Of a stretch of DNA of 64,000 nt, positions 46,316 through 55,178 are shown piece after piece. The translations under genes and the position numbers were made by a program. Source of the stretch: Methylohalobius sp964654415 (GTDB lineage Bacteria > Pseudomonadota > Gammaproteobacteria > Methylococcales > Methylothermaceae); assembly GCA_964654415.1 (NCBI GenBank), contig CAZZIP010000001.1, positions 186,001-250,000 on the forward strand, read 5' to 3'. Position 1 is the first letter of the stretch. Each line of letters starts with the position of its first letter. The notes beneath the pieces were generated by a model, which had not been told where the DNA came from, did not search any database, and saw only the letters and a program-made list of their open reading frames with translations.

Positions 46316-47166
46316 CGGTCGTCAACGCCATGAGCGTCGACGTCGAGGATTACTTCCAGGTGTCGGCGTTTGAACCATACATCGAGAGAAAAGACTGGGA
46401 GCGCTGGCCGCAGCGGGTGGTCGCCAATACGATGCGAGTTTTGGACCTATTCGACCAGAGCCAGGTGAAGGCGACCTTCTTCACCTTGGGCTGGGTGGCC
46501 GAGCGTTATCCAAAGCTGGTACGCGAGATCGTCGCGCGGGGGCACGAGCTGGCCTGCCACGGATATGCACACGTGCGGGTAAGCCGGCAGTCCCTCGCAG
46601 AGTTTCGGCAGGACGTGCTGCGCGCCAAGGGGATTTTGGAGGAAATTGCCGGCGTAGAGGTAATTGGTTACCGCGCTCCTAGCTATTCCATCAATCAGAA
46701 AAACGCTTGGGCTTTGACTATTCTTGCAGAGCTTGGATTTAAGTACAGTTCTAGCATTTATCCGGTCCAGCACGACCTGTACGGTTGGCCCAAGGCGCCC
46801 AGGTTTGCTTTCCGCCCTGAGCTGGCACCCGGGTTGTTGGAAATTCCGGTCACCACAGTGCGCCTGACGAACCGAAATTTTCCCTGTGGGGGCGGGGGGT
46901 ACTTTCGCCTCTATCCTTATTGCTTCTCCCGCTGGGCGTTGCGCCGCGTCAATCGGGAAGGGCAGCCGGCGGTATTTTACTTTCATCCCTGGGAGATCGA
47001 CCCAGATCAGCCTCGCCCTCAAGGAATTAGGCTTAAGGTTCGCTTGCGCCATTATTTGAACCTTAAGCGCATGGAGACGCGCCTTAAGGCGTTGCTTGAG
47101 GATTTTCGCTGGGATACGGTGCAGAACGTATTTTTAAATCCTGCCGTATGCACATTAACTTCTTAA
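46312..47166 (+). CDS. XrtA-system polysaccharide deacetylase
   Basis: About 284 residues from ATG 46312. NodB-fold motifs: NAMSVDVEDYFQVSAFEPY (Asp-Asp/Glu start), TFFTLGWVAERYP, HGYAHVRV (metal-binding His pair in HELACHGYAH) and YRAPSYSI. DUF3473 region at the end (FYFHPWEIDPDQPR and RLKALLEDF). Removes N-acetyl groups from the nascent polymer or intermediate, presumably periplasmic or cytoplasmic-face. Overlaps the FemAB-like gene by 19 bp. Confidence 0.93.
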   Translation: MTVVNAMSVDVEDYFQVSAFEPYIERKDWERWPQRVVANTMRVLDLFDQSQVKATFFTLGWVAERYPKLVREIVARGHELACHGYAHVRVSRQSLAEFRQDVLRAKGILEEIAGVEVIGYRAPSYSINQKNAWALTILAELGFKYSSSIYPVQHDLYGWPKAPRFAFRPELAPGLLEIPVTTVRLTNRNFPCGGGGYFRLYPYCFSRWALRRVNREGQPAVFYFHPWEIDPDQPRPQGIRLKVRLRHYLNLKRMETRLKALLEDFRWDTVQNVFLNPAVCTLTS

Positions 47167-48170
47167 CTGAGGCCGAGAGCGAGCGCTGGGAAAAGTTTGT
47201 AGCCGCTCATCCTGAAGCGACTTTTTTCCATACCTTAGGATGGAAGGCGGTTTTGGAGGAGGCATTCGGCCATCCGACGCATTATCTTTATGCCGAACAG
47301 GGCGGGGAGATCGTAGGGGTTTTACCTTTGGGCCAGATCAAGAGCCGCCTATTTGGCAATGCCTTGATTTCTACGCCGTTCTGCGTCTACGGAGGAGCGT
47401 TGGCCTCCAGCCCCGAAGTCCGCGCCGCCTTGGAGCAGGCCGCTTGCGTTCTGGCGCACAAACTTCGGGTCGACTGGCTGGAGCTGCGTAATCTTTTGCC
47501 TTCAGGCGCTGGGCGTCCTACCAAAGAGCTGTATGTTACCTTCCGCAAGGCCCTAGCTCCCGATCCTGAAGCTAACTTCAAAGCCATTCCCAGAAAGCAG
47601 CGGGCGATGGTGCGCAAGGGCATGGAGGCCGGGCTGGTGAGCGTGATTGAGGACGGAATCGACCGTTTCTATGAGGTCTATGCGGAAAGCGTGCGCAACT
47701 TGGGCACGCCGGTGTTCCCCAAGCGCTACTTTCAAGTTCTCAAGCAAACTTTCGGGGAGGCGTGCGAGATCCTGGTGGTAGAACACCAAGGTCAACCGGT
47801 AGCTGGCGTGATGAACTTCTACTTCCGCGACGAGGTGTTGCCTTATTACGGCGGCGGAACGGCTGCAGCGCGCGAATTACACGCCAATGACTTTATGTAC
47901 TGGGAGGTGATGCGGCGGGCAGTGGCAAAAGGCGTCAAGTGGTTCGATTATGGCCGCAGCAAGCAGGGCAGCGGCAGCTTCCGCTTCAAGACCCACTGGG
48001 GGTTTACACCAAAGCCCCTACATTACGAGTATGAACTGGTCAAAGCTGAAAAACCGCCCGAAGTCAACCCGCTGAACCCCAAATACCGACTGTTCATCCA
48101 GGCTTGGCGAAGATTGCCTTTGCCGGTCGCCAAGTGGATCGGGCCTTGGCTGGCTAGGAGCTTAGGATAA
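47148..48170 (+). CDS. XrtA-system FemAB-like (GNAT/peptidyltransferase-fold) protein
   Basis: 340 residues. The FemAB-type double-GNAT fold is seen in FFHTLGWKAVLEEAFGH, RKQRAMVRKGMEAGL and the C-terminal YGGGTAAARELHANDFMYWEVMRRAVAKGVKWFDYGRSKQGSGSFRFKTHWGF. FemAB relatives add amino acids to cell-wall or glycan acceptors; here the acceptor is probably the exopolysaccharide or its lipid-linked unit. ATG 47148 lies inside the deacetylase gene's end. Confidence 0.92.
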   Translation: MHINFLTEAESERWEKFVAAHPEATFFHTLGWKAVLEEAFGHPTHYLYAEQGGEIVGVLPLGQIKSRLFGNALISTPFCVYGGALASSPEVRAALEQAACVLAHKLRVDWLELRNLLPSGAGRPTKELYVTFRKALAPDPEANFKAIPRKQRAMVRKGMEAGLVSVIEDGIDRFYEVYAESVRNLGTPVFPKRYFQVLKQTFGEACEILVVEHQGQPVAGVMNFYFRDEVLPYYGGGTAAARELHANDFMYWEVMRRAVAKGVKWFDYGRSKQGSGSFRFKTHWGFTPKPLHYEYELVKAEKPPEVNPLNPKYRLFIQAWRRLPLPVAKWIGPWLARSLG

Positions 48171-49370
48171 ATGGCCAACCTTCTTTATCTTGTCCACCGC
48201 ATCCCGTATCCACCCAATAAGGGAGACAAGATCCGCTCGTTCCACTTCTTCAAGCACTTTTCCCAAAGACACCGGGTTTTTTTAGGTACTTTCGTCGATG
48301 ATCCAAGCGACTTAGAACACGTCGAGACAATCCGAAGATACACCGAGAGATCTTTGGTTTTGCCTCTGTCGCGCCGCCTTTTCGCCTTCAAAGGGCTTTT
48401 AGGGTTGGTACGAGGTCAGCCGCTGACGCAAGCTTTGTATGCTGACCGCCGGCTTGTCGCCTGGTGTCACAAACAGGTCGAGGCAGGCAGGATCGATGCC
48501 GTATTCGTATTTTCTTCGGCTATGGCCCAGTTCGTCGACCCGCGCTGGCAGATTCCTAAAATTGTCGATTTTGTCGACGTAGATTCGGACAAATGGCAGC
48601 AATACGCCGACAAAAAGCCGTTTTGGAGCCGCTGGATTTACCAGCGCGAAGCCACCGAGCTTTTAAAATACGACCGCAAGGTGGCAAGAACGTTTGATCT
48701 TTGCCTGTTTGTTTCGCCGCAAGAAGCGGAGTTGTTCAAGACGCTGGCGCCTGAGGCGGCTCCTAAAGTGGATTGCGTCGAAAACGGGGTGGATACTGCT
48801 TATTTTAAGCCTGGGCGTGAATTTCCTTCTCCCTATCGTCCAGGGGAAGAAGTCCTGGTCTTCACCGGCGCGATGGACTACTGGGCCAACGTCGATGCGG
48901 TGCGCTGGTTTGCCGATCAGGTATTTCCTAAGGTTTTGCAATATCACGTGGAAGCCAGGTTTTACATTGTTGGGGCGCGTCCCAGCGCAGAGGTCAAACT
49001 GCTTGGGCGGCGCGAAGGGGTAGTGGTGACCGGCGCAGTCGAGGATATTCGTCCCTACCTGACCCACGCCCGCCTGGCGGTGGCGCCGCTTAGGATCGCG
49101 CGCGGGGTTCAGAATAAAGTCTTGGAGGCGCTGGCGATGGGAAAATCGGTACTCGCTACCTCGATGGCGATAGACGGGCTAGAGGTTCCTTCCGGTTTAG
49201 ACATCCGCATTGCCGATACGCCGCAGGCCATGGCTGATTTGGTTGTCCGAGCCCTGCGCGAGCGCGATTTTCTGCCTCGTTATTCGGCGGTCAACCGGGA
49301 CTTCGTGGAAATGCGCTATAGTTGGAATAAACACCTTGAGCGGTTAGACGCTCTGTTGGACGCATTATGA
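48171..49370 (+). CDS. XrtA-system glycosyltransferase (TIGR03087 type)
   Basis: 399 residues, GT-B fold, GT4-like. The N-terminal block LYLVHRIPYPPNKGDKIRSFHFFKHFSQRHRV is typical of this exosortase-associated family. The C-terminal nucleotide-sugar-binding half holds VLVFTGAMDYWANVDAVRWFADQVFP and LAVAPLRIARGVQNKVLEALAMGKSVLATSMAIDGL. Begins 1 bp after the FemAB-like gene and overlaps xrtA by 4 bp. Confidence 0.92.
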   Translation: MANLLYLVHRIPYPPNKGDKIRSFHFFKHFSQRHRVFLGTFVDDPSDLEHVETIRRYTERSLVLPLSRRLFAFKGLLGLVRGQPLTQALYADRRLVAWCHKQVEAGRIDAVFVFSSAMAQFVDPRWQIPKIVDFVDVDSDKWQQYADKKPFWSRWIYQREATELLKYDRKVARTFDLCLFVSPQEAELFKTLAPEAAPKVDCVENGVDTAYFKPGREFPSPYRPGEEVLVFTGAMDYWANVDAVRWFADQVFPKVLQYHVEARFYIVGARPSAEVKLLGRREGVVVTGAVEDIRPYLTHARLAVAPLRIARGVQNKVLEALAMGKSVLATSMAIDGLEVPSGLDIRIADTPQAMADLVVRALRERDFLPRYSAVNRDFVEMRYSWNKHLERLDALLDAL

Positions 49371-50941
49371 GCACTAAATTCCACGCCGCCGAAGCGGGAG
49401 CCCATTCTGTTGTCTCCCATCCCTGGCTGCTTGCCTTAGGAAACTTGGGGGTTGGGCTTTTGGTTTTGTTTGCCAGTTACTTTCCAACGTTTCTTTCCAT
49501 GGTCCAGATCTGGCAGCGCTCGGAGACCTTTACCCACGGCTATTTGATCTTCCCCATCAGCTTATGGTTAATTTGGCGGCGCCGTCACCATCTTTTAAAG
49601 CATCAGCCCAAGCCGGACTGGCGTGGGATTCTGGCTCTGGCTGGTCTGGGATGGATTTGGTTGTTGGCCAACGTCGTGGACGTCCTGGTGATCCAACAGT
49701 TCGCCTTTATCGCCCAGATTTTAGTCTTGGTGTGGACGGTGATGGGCTGGCAGATAGTCAAGGAAATCGCCTTCCCGTTGGGGTTTTTGTTCTTCGCCGT
49801 TCCGGTAGGTGAGTTTTTAATTCCGCCGTTGATGAATTTCACCGCCGATTTCACCGTGGCGATGATCGAGCTCACCGGCATTCCGGTTTACCGCGAAGGG
49901 ACGTTTTTCAGCCTCCCTTCTGGGGACTGGTCGGTAGTAGAGGGGTGCAGCGGCTTAAGGTATCTCATTGCCTCGATCACTTTAGGCTGTTTATATGCTT
50001 ACTTGAGCTATCGCTCGCTGTGGCGGCGGCTGGTCTTTATCGCCTTAGCGACTTTTTTCCCCATTATCGCCAACGGCCTGCGCGCCTATATGATCGTGAT
50101 GATCGCGCATTTTTCCGACATGAAGCTGGCGCTTGGGGTGGATCATTACATCTACGGCTGGGTGTTCTTCGGCTTGGTGATGCTGATCTTATTCTGGATC
50201 GGCTCGTTCTGGCAGGAGGGAAAAGTTGAGTCTGAGTTTCAGATTCCAAGCAACGGCACAGCGTACCGTGCCCCTACTATAGGTGCCTGGCTTTCATCGA
50301 CGATAACGGCGCTGGCGGTTCTTGCCGTTTGGCCAGCGTATGCTGGCCATCTACGCGGTTTGGCACAGGCCAAGTTGGCCCCGGTGACTTTGACCTTGCC
50401 GCAAAGCGCGCAGAGCTGGCAAAAAAGCAAAGCCGAGTTGACTTCTTGGAAACCACATTATTTGTTTCCGGATGCCGAAGCTGAGGCCAGCTACACCGAT
50501 GGCAAACGGCAGGCGAAGCTGTATGTACTCTATTACCGCACGCAGGCTCAAGGCAAAGAATTGGTCAACTCCCAAAACGTCTTGATTCCACAAAAGCATC
50601 CAGTCTGGCAGATGCCGTGGGAAAAACCTAAAAAAGTGACGCTGGCCGGGCAAATCCTCAAAATACGCGAGGGCTTGCTGAAATCTTCTGGCCAAACACT
50701 TCTGGTCTGGCGTTGGAATTGGGTGTCGGAGACGTTCACCACGAGCGATCCTTGGGCCAAGCTCCTAGAAGCCAAAGACAAGCTGCTCGGCAAACCCAAA
50801 GATGCTGCCGGCATCGTCGTAGCAGTCGAGTGCGAGGATAATTGCAAACGGGCAGGCGATACCTTGCTTGCCTTCACCCAGGCAATGTTGCCTCATGTGC
50901 GGCAGATGCTCGAGCGCGCAGCGATGGAACGATATAAATGA
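49367..50941 (+). CDS. xrtA: Exosortase A fused to EpsI domain
   Basis: 524 residues. The N-terminal exosortase half (about 1-290) has several membrane helices and the putative catalytic triad: Cys194 in VVEGCSGLRYL, Arg239 in IANGLRAYMIV and His260 in DHYIYGWVFFG. XrtA cleaves and sorts PEP-CTERM proteins in the inner membrane. The C-terminal EpsI domain (about 310-524) starts after one helix and is probably periplasmic. The linker NGTAYRAPTIG (about 297-307) is encoded by a palindromic repeat also found in the upstream ATPase gene. No PEP-CTERM substrate gene was found in the window. Confidence 0.95.
   Translation: MSTKFHAAEAGAHSVVSHPWLLALGNLGVGLLVLFASYFPTFLSMVQIWQRSETFTHGYLIFPISLWLIWRRRHHLLKHQPKPDWRGILALAGLGWIWLLANVVDVLVIQQFAFIAQILVLVWTVMGWQIVKEIAFPLGFLFFAVPVGEFLIPPLMNFTADFTVAMIELTGIPVYREGTFFSLPSGDWSVVEGCSGLRYLIASITLGCLYAYLSYRSLWRRLVFIALATFFPIIANGLRAYMIVMIAHFSDMKLALGVDHYIYGWVFFGLVMLILFWIGSFWQEGKVESEFQIPSNGTAYRAPTIGAWLSSTITALAVLAVWPAYAGHLRGLAQAKLAPVTLTLPQSAQSWQKSKAELTSWKPHYLFPDAEAEASYTDGKRQAKLYVLYYRTQAQGKELVNSQNVLIPQKHPVWQMPWEKPKKVTLAGQILKIREGLLKSSGQTLLVWRWNWVSETFTTSDPWAKLLEAKDKLLGKPKDAAGIVVAVECEDNCKRAGDTLLAFTQAMLPHVRQMLERAAMERYK
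50255..50283. repeat. Palindromic REP-like element, copy 2 (in frame in xrtA)
   Basis: GGCACAGCGTACCGTGCC (50255-50272) followed by CCTACTATAGG. The arms GGCAC-GC/GC-GTGCC are an imperfect inverted repeat (one mismatch) around GTA. It matches copy 1 at 45145-45172 and lies exactly at the junction between the exosortase and EpsI domains. Confidence 0.6.
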
Positions 50942-52098
50942 CCGTCCCTTTGATCGCGCACGTGATCTATCGCTTAGGGATAGGTGGCCTGGAAAACGGC
51001 CTGGTCAACCTAATCAACCATCTTCCAGAAGACAAATACCGCCACGCCATCGTCTGCTTAACCGAAGCGACCGAGTTCAAACAGCGCCTTGGCCTTAAGG
51101 TGCCGATCTACGAACTTGGCAAAAAAGCAGGCCATGACTTTGGGCTTTACTTGCGCTTGTGGAGACTGTTTCGGGAAATAGAACCTACCATCGTTCATAC
51201 CCGTAACCTGGCCGCTTTGGAATGCCAACTGCCGGCGTATCTTGCTGGCGTGCCGATTCGGATCCACGGCGAGCACGGCTGGGATGTATTCGATCCGCAA
51301 GGGCGCAATCGCAAATACTTGTGGCTTCGTCGCGCGTTTCGCCCCTTTATCCATCGCTATGTGCCGCTTTCTAGAGAAATTGAAGATTACTTAGTCCATC
51401 GAGTCAAAGTACCGCCTGCTAAGATAGTGCGGATTTGCAACGGCGTGGATACCAAGCTTTTTCATCCTCCGACAAGCGGTAGGGAAGCGATTCCCGGCTG
51501 CCCTTTTACCGATTCTGAACTGGTTTTGATCGGCACCGTGGGTAGGATGCACGGGGTCAAGGATCAGCCGACTTTGGTGCGGGCGTTCATCGCGATGCTT
51601 GAGAGTTGGCCGGAGCTGAAAGCCAAAGCCCGCCTGATCCTAGTGGGTGACGGCCCTTTGCGGGCCGAGTGCCGAAATCTTCTTGCCCAGGCAGGATTCT
51701 CTGATCTGGCTTGGCTACCAGGAGAACGAGACGACATCCCAAGTGTGTTGCGCGGTTTAGATATTTTTGTTTTACCCTCCCAAGCCGAAGGCATTTCCAA
51801 CACCATCTTAGAAGCCATGGCTACGGGATTGCCGGTGATTGCGACTGAAGTGGGGGGGAATTGGGAGTTGATTGAATCGGGCGTAAATGGCACCTTGGTT
51901 CCCCCCGCCGACCCGTCAAGTTTAGCCAAGGCGTTGATCGACTATCTGCGAAATGTCCAGCTGCGTGCTGTGCATGGCAGGACGGGCAGGCAGATCGCTG
52001 AGGCACGATTCAGTCTAGCGGCGATGGTAGGCGCCTATCGTGCGGCCTATGAGGATTTGTTGAGTGAGCGAGGATTATGTGCGGCATCGTCGGTTTGA
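50938..52098 (+). CDS. XrtA-system glycosyltransferase (TIGR03088 type)
   Basis: 386 residues, GT4-family GT-B enzyme. N-terminal VIYRLGIGGLENGLVNLINHLP and IRIHGEHGWDVFDPQGRN; C-terminal sugar-nucleotide site IGTVGRMHGVKDQPTLVRAF and EGISNTILEAMATGLPVIATEVGGNWELIE. Overlaps xrtA by 4 bp and the amidotransferase gene by 22 bp, so it lies in a tightly coupled block. Confidence 0.93.
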   Translation: MTVPLIAHVIYRLGIGGLENGLVNLINHLPEDKYRHAIVCLTEATEFKQRLGLKVPIYELGKKAGHDFGLYLRLWRLFREIEPTIVHTRNLAALECQLPAYLAGVPIRIHGEHGWDVFDPQGRNRKYLWLRRAFRPFIHRYVPLSREIEDYLVHRVKVPPAKIVRICNGVDTKLFHPPTSGREAIPGCPFTDSELVLIGTVGRMHGVKDQPTLVRAFIAMLESWPELKAKARLILVGDGPLRAECRNLLAQAGFSDLAWLPGERDDIPSVLRGLDIFVLPSQAEGISNTILEAMATGLPVIATEVGGNWELIESGVNGTLVPPADPSSLAKALIDYLRNVQLRAVHGRTGRQIAEARFSLAAMVGAYRAAYEDLLSERGLCAASSV

Positions 52099-53960
52099 TG
52101 GACCTTAAAGGAGCGCGGGAGGTCGATTTGGACCTTTTGCACAGCATGAACCAAACCCAGTTCCATCGCGGCCCGGACGGGGAGGGAATCTATGCGCAGC
52201 CAGGTGTTGGCCTGGCCCATAGGCGCTTGGCGATCATCGACCTTAAAGGCGGCGCTCAGCCCATGTCCACTCCAGACGGGCGGGTGACAGTCACGTACAA
52301 CGGCGAGATCTACAATTTCCAAGACCTGCGCCGGGAGTTAGAAGCTTTAGGCTATACCTTCCACACCCGCTGCGACACCGAGGTGATTCTGTATGCCTGG
52401 CTGGCATGGGGGGAAGAATGCGTCAAGCGTTTCCGCGGGATCTTCGCCTTCGGGCTGTGGGACAACAGACAAAAAATCTTATTTTTGGCGCGCGATCAGT
52501 TGGGAGTAAAACCTCTGTACTATGCTCAGTTGCGCGACGGCTGGCTAGGGTTTTCTTCTGAGCTCAAAGCGCTCAAAGCCCATCCTGGCCTTGAGCGAAT
52601 TATAGACCTTAACGCCTTAGAAGACTACTTCGCCTACGGCTACATTCCCGACCCAAGAACCATCTATTGTAACGCCTTCAAGCTTCCACCCGGGCATACT
52701 TTGACAGTTAAGGCGGGGCAGCCTGCCCCCTCGCCGGTGAGCTATTGGGACGTGCACTTTGCGGCCGATGCGGAGCTGAGTGAGACCGAGGCAGCCGAAG
52801 CTTTGATCGAGCGCCTGCGCGAGGCGGTAAAACTCCAACTCATCGCCGATGTGCCGCTTGGCGCATTTTTGTCCGGGGGGGTGGATTCCAGCGCGGTGGT
52901 GGCGCTGATGGCAGGTCTTATGGATGAACCGGTGGAGGCCTGCTCGATTTCCTTCGGCGATCCGGCCTTCAACGAGAGCGAATACGCCAAGGAGGTCGCC
53001 CACCGCTATAAGGTCCGCCACCGAATCCAACAGGTAGACCCCAACGACTTTTCCCTCATCGACCGCCTGGCTGGGTTATACGACGAGCCATACGCCGACA
53101 GTTCGGCTCTTCCGACCTATCGGGTGTGCGAACTGGCCAGGCAAAAAGTAACGGTAGCCCTCTCTGGAGACGGCGGGGATGAGAATTTTGCCGGCTATCG
53201 CCGCTACCGCTGGCACGTCTATGAGGAAAGGATGCGTGCTTGGATTCCTGCCGCCATCCGCCGACCTTTGTTTGGCGTGTTAGGGCAGTTTTATCCCAAA
53301 CTCGATTGGGCGCCCAAATTCCTGCGCGCTAAATCCACCTTAGAAGCATTGGCGCGCGACTCGATAGAAGGCTATTTTCACAGCGTCTCGATCATGGGCG
53401 ATGATTTGCGGGCGCGTCTCTACAGCGCCGCTTTGTGGCGGGAATTGCAAGGCTATCACGCTGCCCAAGTATTGTACCGACACGCCGAAAACGCTCCCGA
53501 TCATCCGCTATCGCGCGTCCAGTACTTAGACCTGAAAACCTATCTTCCCGGCGACATTTTGACTAAGGTGGACCGGGCGAGCATGGCTCATGCGTTAGAG
53601 GTGCGGGTGCCGATTTTAGATCACCTTTTGGTGGAATGGCTGGCAACTTTGCCGCCGCAATTCAAATTGCGTGGCCAAGAGGGAAAGCATATTTTCAAAA
53701 AGGCCTTAGAGCCTTATCTTTCCGAAAGCGTGCTGTATCGCCCGAAAATGGGTTTTGCCGTGCCGCTTGCGGCCTGGTTTCGCGGACCCTTGCGGGAAAA
53801 AGTGCGTTCAGCGCTTTTGGGGGAGAGGATGTTGGATTCAGGCTGGTTTGATTCCCGATTCCTTCGCACTCTAGTGGATCAGCACCAAGCAGGGCTGCGC
53901 GATTTTAGCGCGCCAATCTGGTCGCTGTTGATGTTTGAGTCTTTTTTAAGGCAGGCCTGA
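52077..53960 (+). CDS. XrtA-system asparagine-synthetase-like amidotransferase
   Basis: 627 residues. Intact class II glutaminase at the N-terminus: MCGIVGLMDLKG with Cys2 as nucleophile, RGPDGEGIY and YNGEIYNFQDLR. C-terminal synthetase domain with the PP-loop FLSGGVDSSAVVALMAG and LSGDGGDENFAGYRRY. Member of the exosortase-A-associated amidotransferase group; it probably amidates a uronic acid or amino sugar of the polymer rather than making free asparagine. It follows the TIGR03088-type glycosyltransferase gene with a 22-bp overlap. Confidence 0.93.
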   Translation: MCGIVGLMDLKGAREVDLDLLHSMNQTQFHRGPDGEGIYAQPGVGLAHRRLAIIDLKGGAQPMSTPDGRVTVTYNGEIYNFQDLRRELEALGYTFHTRCDTEVILYAWLAWGEECVKRFRGIFAFGLWDNRQKILFLARDQLGVKPLYYAQLRDGWLGFSSELKALKAHPGLERIIDLNALEDYFAYGYIPDPRTIYCNAFKLPPGHTLTVKAGQPAPSPVSYWDVHFAADAELSETEAAEALIERLREAVKLQLIADVPLGAFLSGGVDSSAVVALMAGLMDEPVEACSISFGDPAFNESEYAKEVAHRYKVRHRIQQVDPNDFSLIDRLAGLYDEPYADSSALPTYRVCELARQKVTVALSGDGGDENFAGYRRYRWHVYEERMRAWIPAAIRRPLFGVLGQFYPKLDWAPKFLRAKSTLEALARDSIEGYFHSVSIMGDDLRARLYSAALWRELQGYHAAQVLYRHAENAPDHPLSRVQYLDLKTYLPGDILTKVDRASMAHALEVRVPILDHLLVEWLATLPPQFKLRGQEGKHIFKKALEPYLSESVLYRPKMGFAVPLAAWFRGPLREKVRSALLGERMLDSGWFDSRFLRTLVDQHQAGLRDFSAPIWSLLMFESFLRQA

Positions 53961-55178
53961 ATGCGCGTTCTCCACGTGCTCGATCACTCCCTTCCCCTGC
54001 ACAGCGGTTACACCTTTCGCACTTGTGCCATCTTGAGGGAACAGGGTCGCTTAGGGATTGAAACTTTTCATCTGACCTCCCCTAAACACCGCGGCAACCA
54101 TGTCGAGTCAGAACGGGTGGAGGGATTTGAGTTCTACCGCACCTCTTCTCTTCCTGCGTGGTTAGATAACATGCCGCTGATCAGGCATATGGCCGTGGTG
54201 CGCGCTTTAGAGAGGCGTTTGGACGCGCTGATTCCCCGCTTGCATCCCGACATCCTGCACGCGCACTCTCCACCGCTTAATGGGTTAGCGGCGCTGATGG
54301 CTGGTCGCCGCCACCGCCTCCCCATAGTCTATGAGTGCCGGGCATTTTGGGAAGATGCCGCTGTAGATCACGGTACGACCACCGAAGGCAGCGTGCGCTA
54401 CCGCCTGACTCGGGCGCTTGAAACGTATGTGTTTCGCCATGCCGATGCAGTAACGGCGATTTGTGAAGGATTAAAAAAGGACATCCTCTCCCGGGGGATT
54501 GCTGACGACAAAGTGACGGTGATTCCCAACGGAGTGGATATAGAAGCATTTGCTTTTGGTCGCCCTCCCGATCCTGAACTTCGCCGTGCGCTCGGTCTGG
54601 AGGGCCAAACCGTTTTGGGGTTTATCGGCTCGTTTTATGCCTACGAGGGGCTGGGTTTACTGCTTGAAGCCCTGCCTGAAATTCTGGCCCAGAATCTGAA
54701 AGTAACAGTGCTTTTGGTAGGTGGCGGGCCGCAAGAGGCTGAGCTGCACCAGCTCAGTCGCCGCTTGGGATTAGAAAAGGTGGTAATTTTCGCTGGTCGG
54801 GTACCCCACGAGCAGATAGCGCGTTACTATAGCTTAGTAGATGCTTTCGTTTATCCTCGCCTGCCGATGCGCCTGACCGAACTGGTCACGCCTTTAAAAC
54901 CTCTGGAAGCGATGGCGCAGGGTAAATTGGTCATCGCTTCCGACGTGGGTGGGCATCGAGAGCTGATCCGCGCAGATGAAACTGGGTTCTTGTTTCAGGC
55001 CGGTGATGCCAAAGCTTTGGTGGAGGTTGTTGTCAGAGCGCTCGCGCACAAAAACAGTTGGCCGGCTATACTCAATAAAGCGCGTCAGTTCGTAGAGACC
55101 GAGCGCAGTTGGAAGGCGTGCGTCGCCAGGTACCCGCCGATATACCAGAGGTCGATCGCCCATGGAAGCGCGACCTAG
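53961..55178 (+). CDS. Exosortase-A-associated glycosyltransferase, GT4 type
   Basis: 405 residues. N-terminal MRVLHVLDHSLPLHSGYTFRTCAILREQ is characteristic of the XrtA-associated Daro_2409-like family, followed by HSPPLNGLAALMAGRRHRLPIVYECRAFWEDAAVDHGT. C-terminal LGFIGSFYAYEGLGLLLEALPEI and PLKPLEAMAQGKLVIASDVGGHRELI bind the donor. Starts directly after the amidotransferase stop and overlaps the next gene by 17 bp. Confidence 0.92.
   Translation: MRVLHVLDHSLPLHSGYTFRTCAILREQGRLGIETFHLTSPKHRGNHVESERVEGFEFYRTSSLPAWLDNMPLIRHMAVVRALERRLDALIPRLHPDILHAHSPPLNGLAALMAGRRHRLPIVYECRAFWEDAAVDHGTTTEGSVRYRLTRALETYVFRHADAVTAICEGLKKDILSRGIADDKVTVIPNGVDIEAFAFGRPPDPELRRALGLEGQTVLGFIGSFYAYEGLGLLLEALPEILAQNLKVTVLLVGGGPQEAELHQLSRRLGLEKVVIFAGRVPHEQIARYYSLVDAFVYPRLPMRLTELVTPLKPLEAMAQGKLVIASDVGGHRELIRADETGFLFQAGDAKALVEVVVRALAHKNSWPAILNKARQFVETERSWKACVARYPPIYQRSIAHGSAT

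Noticed and set aside
52710..52735. Palindrome GGGGCAGCCTGCCCC in the amidotransferase gene as a third copy of the REP-like element
   Set aside because: It shares only the general GC-rich palindromic character; it does not align with the CACAGCGT core, so it is likely chance.
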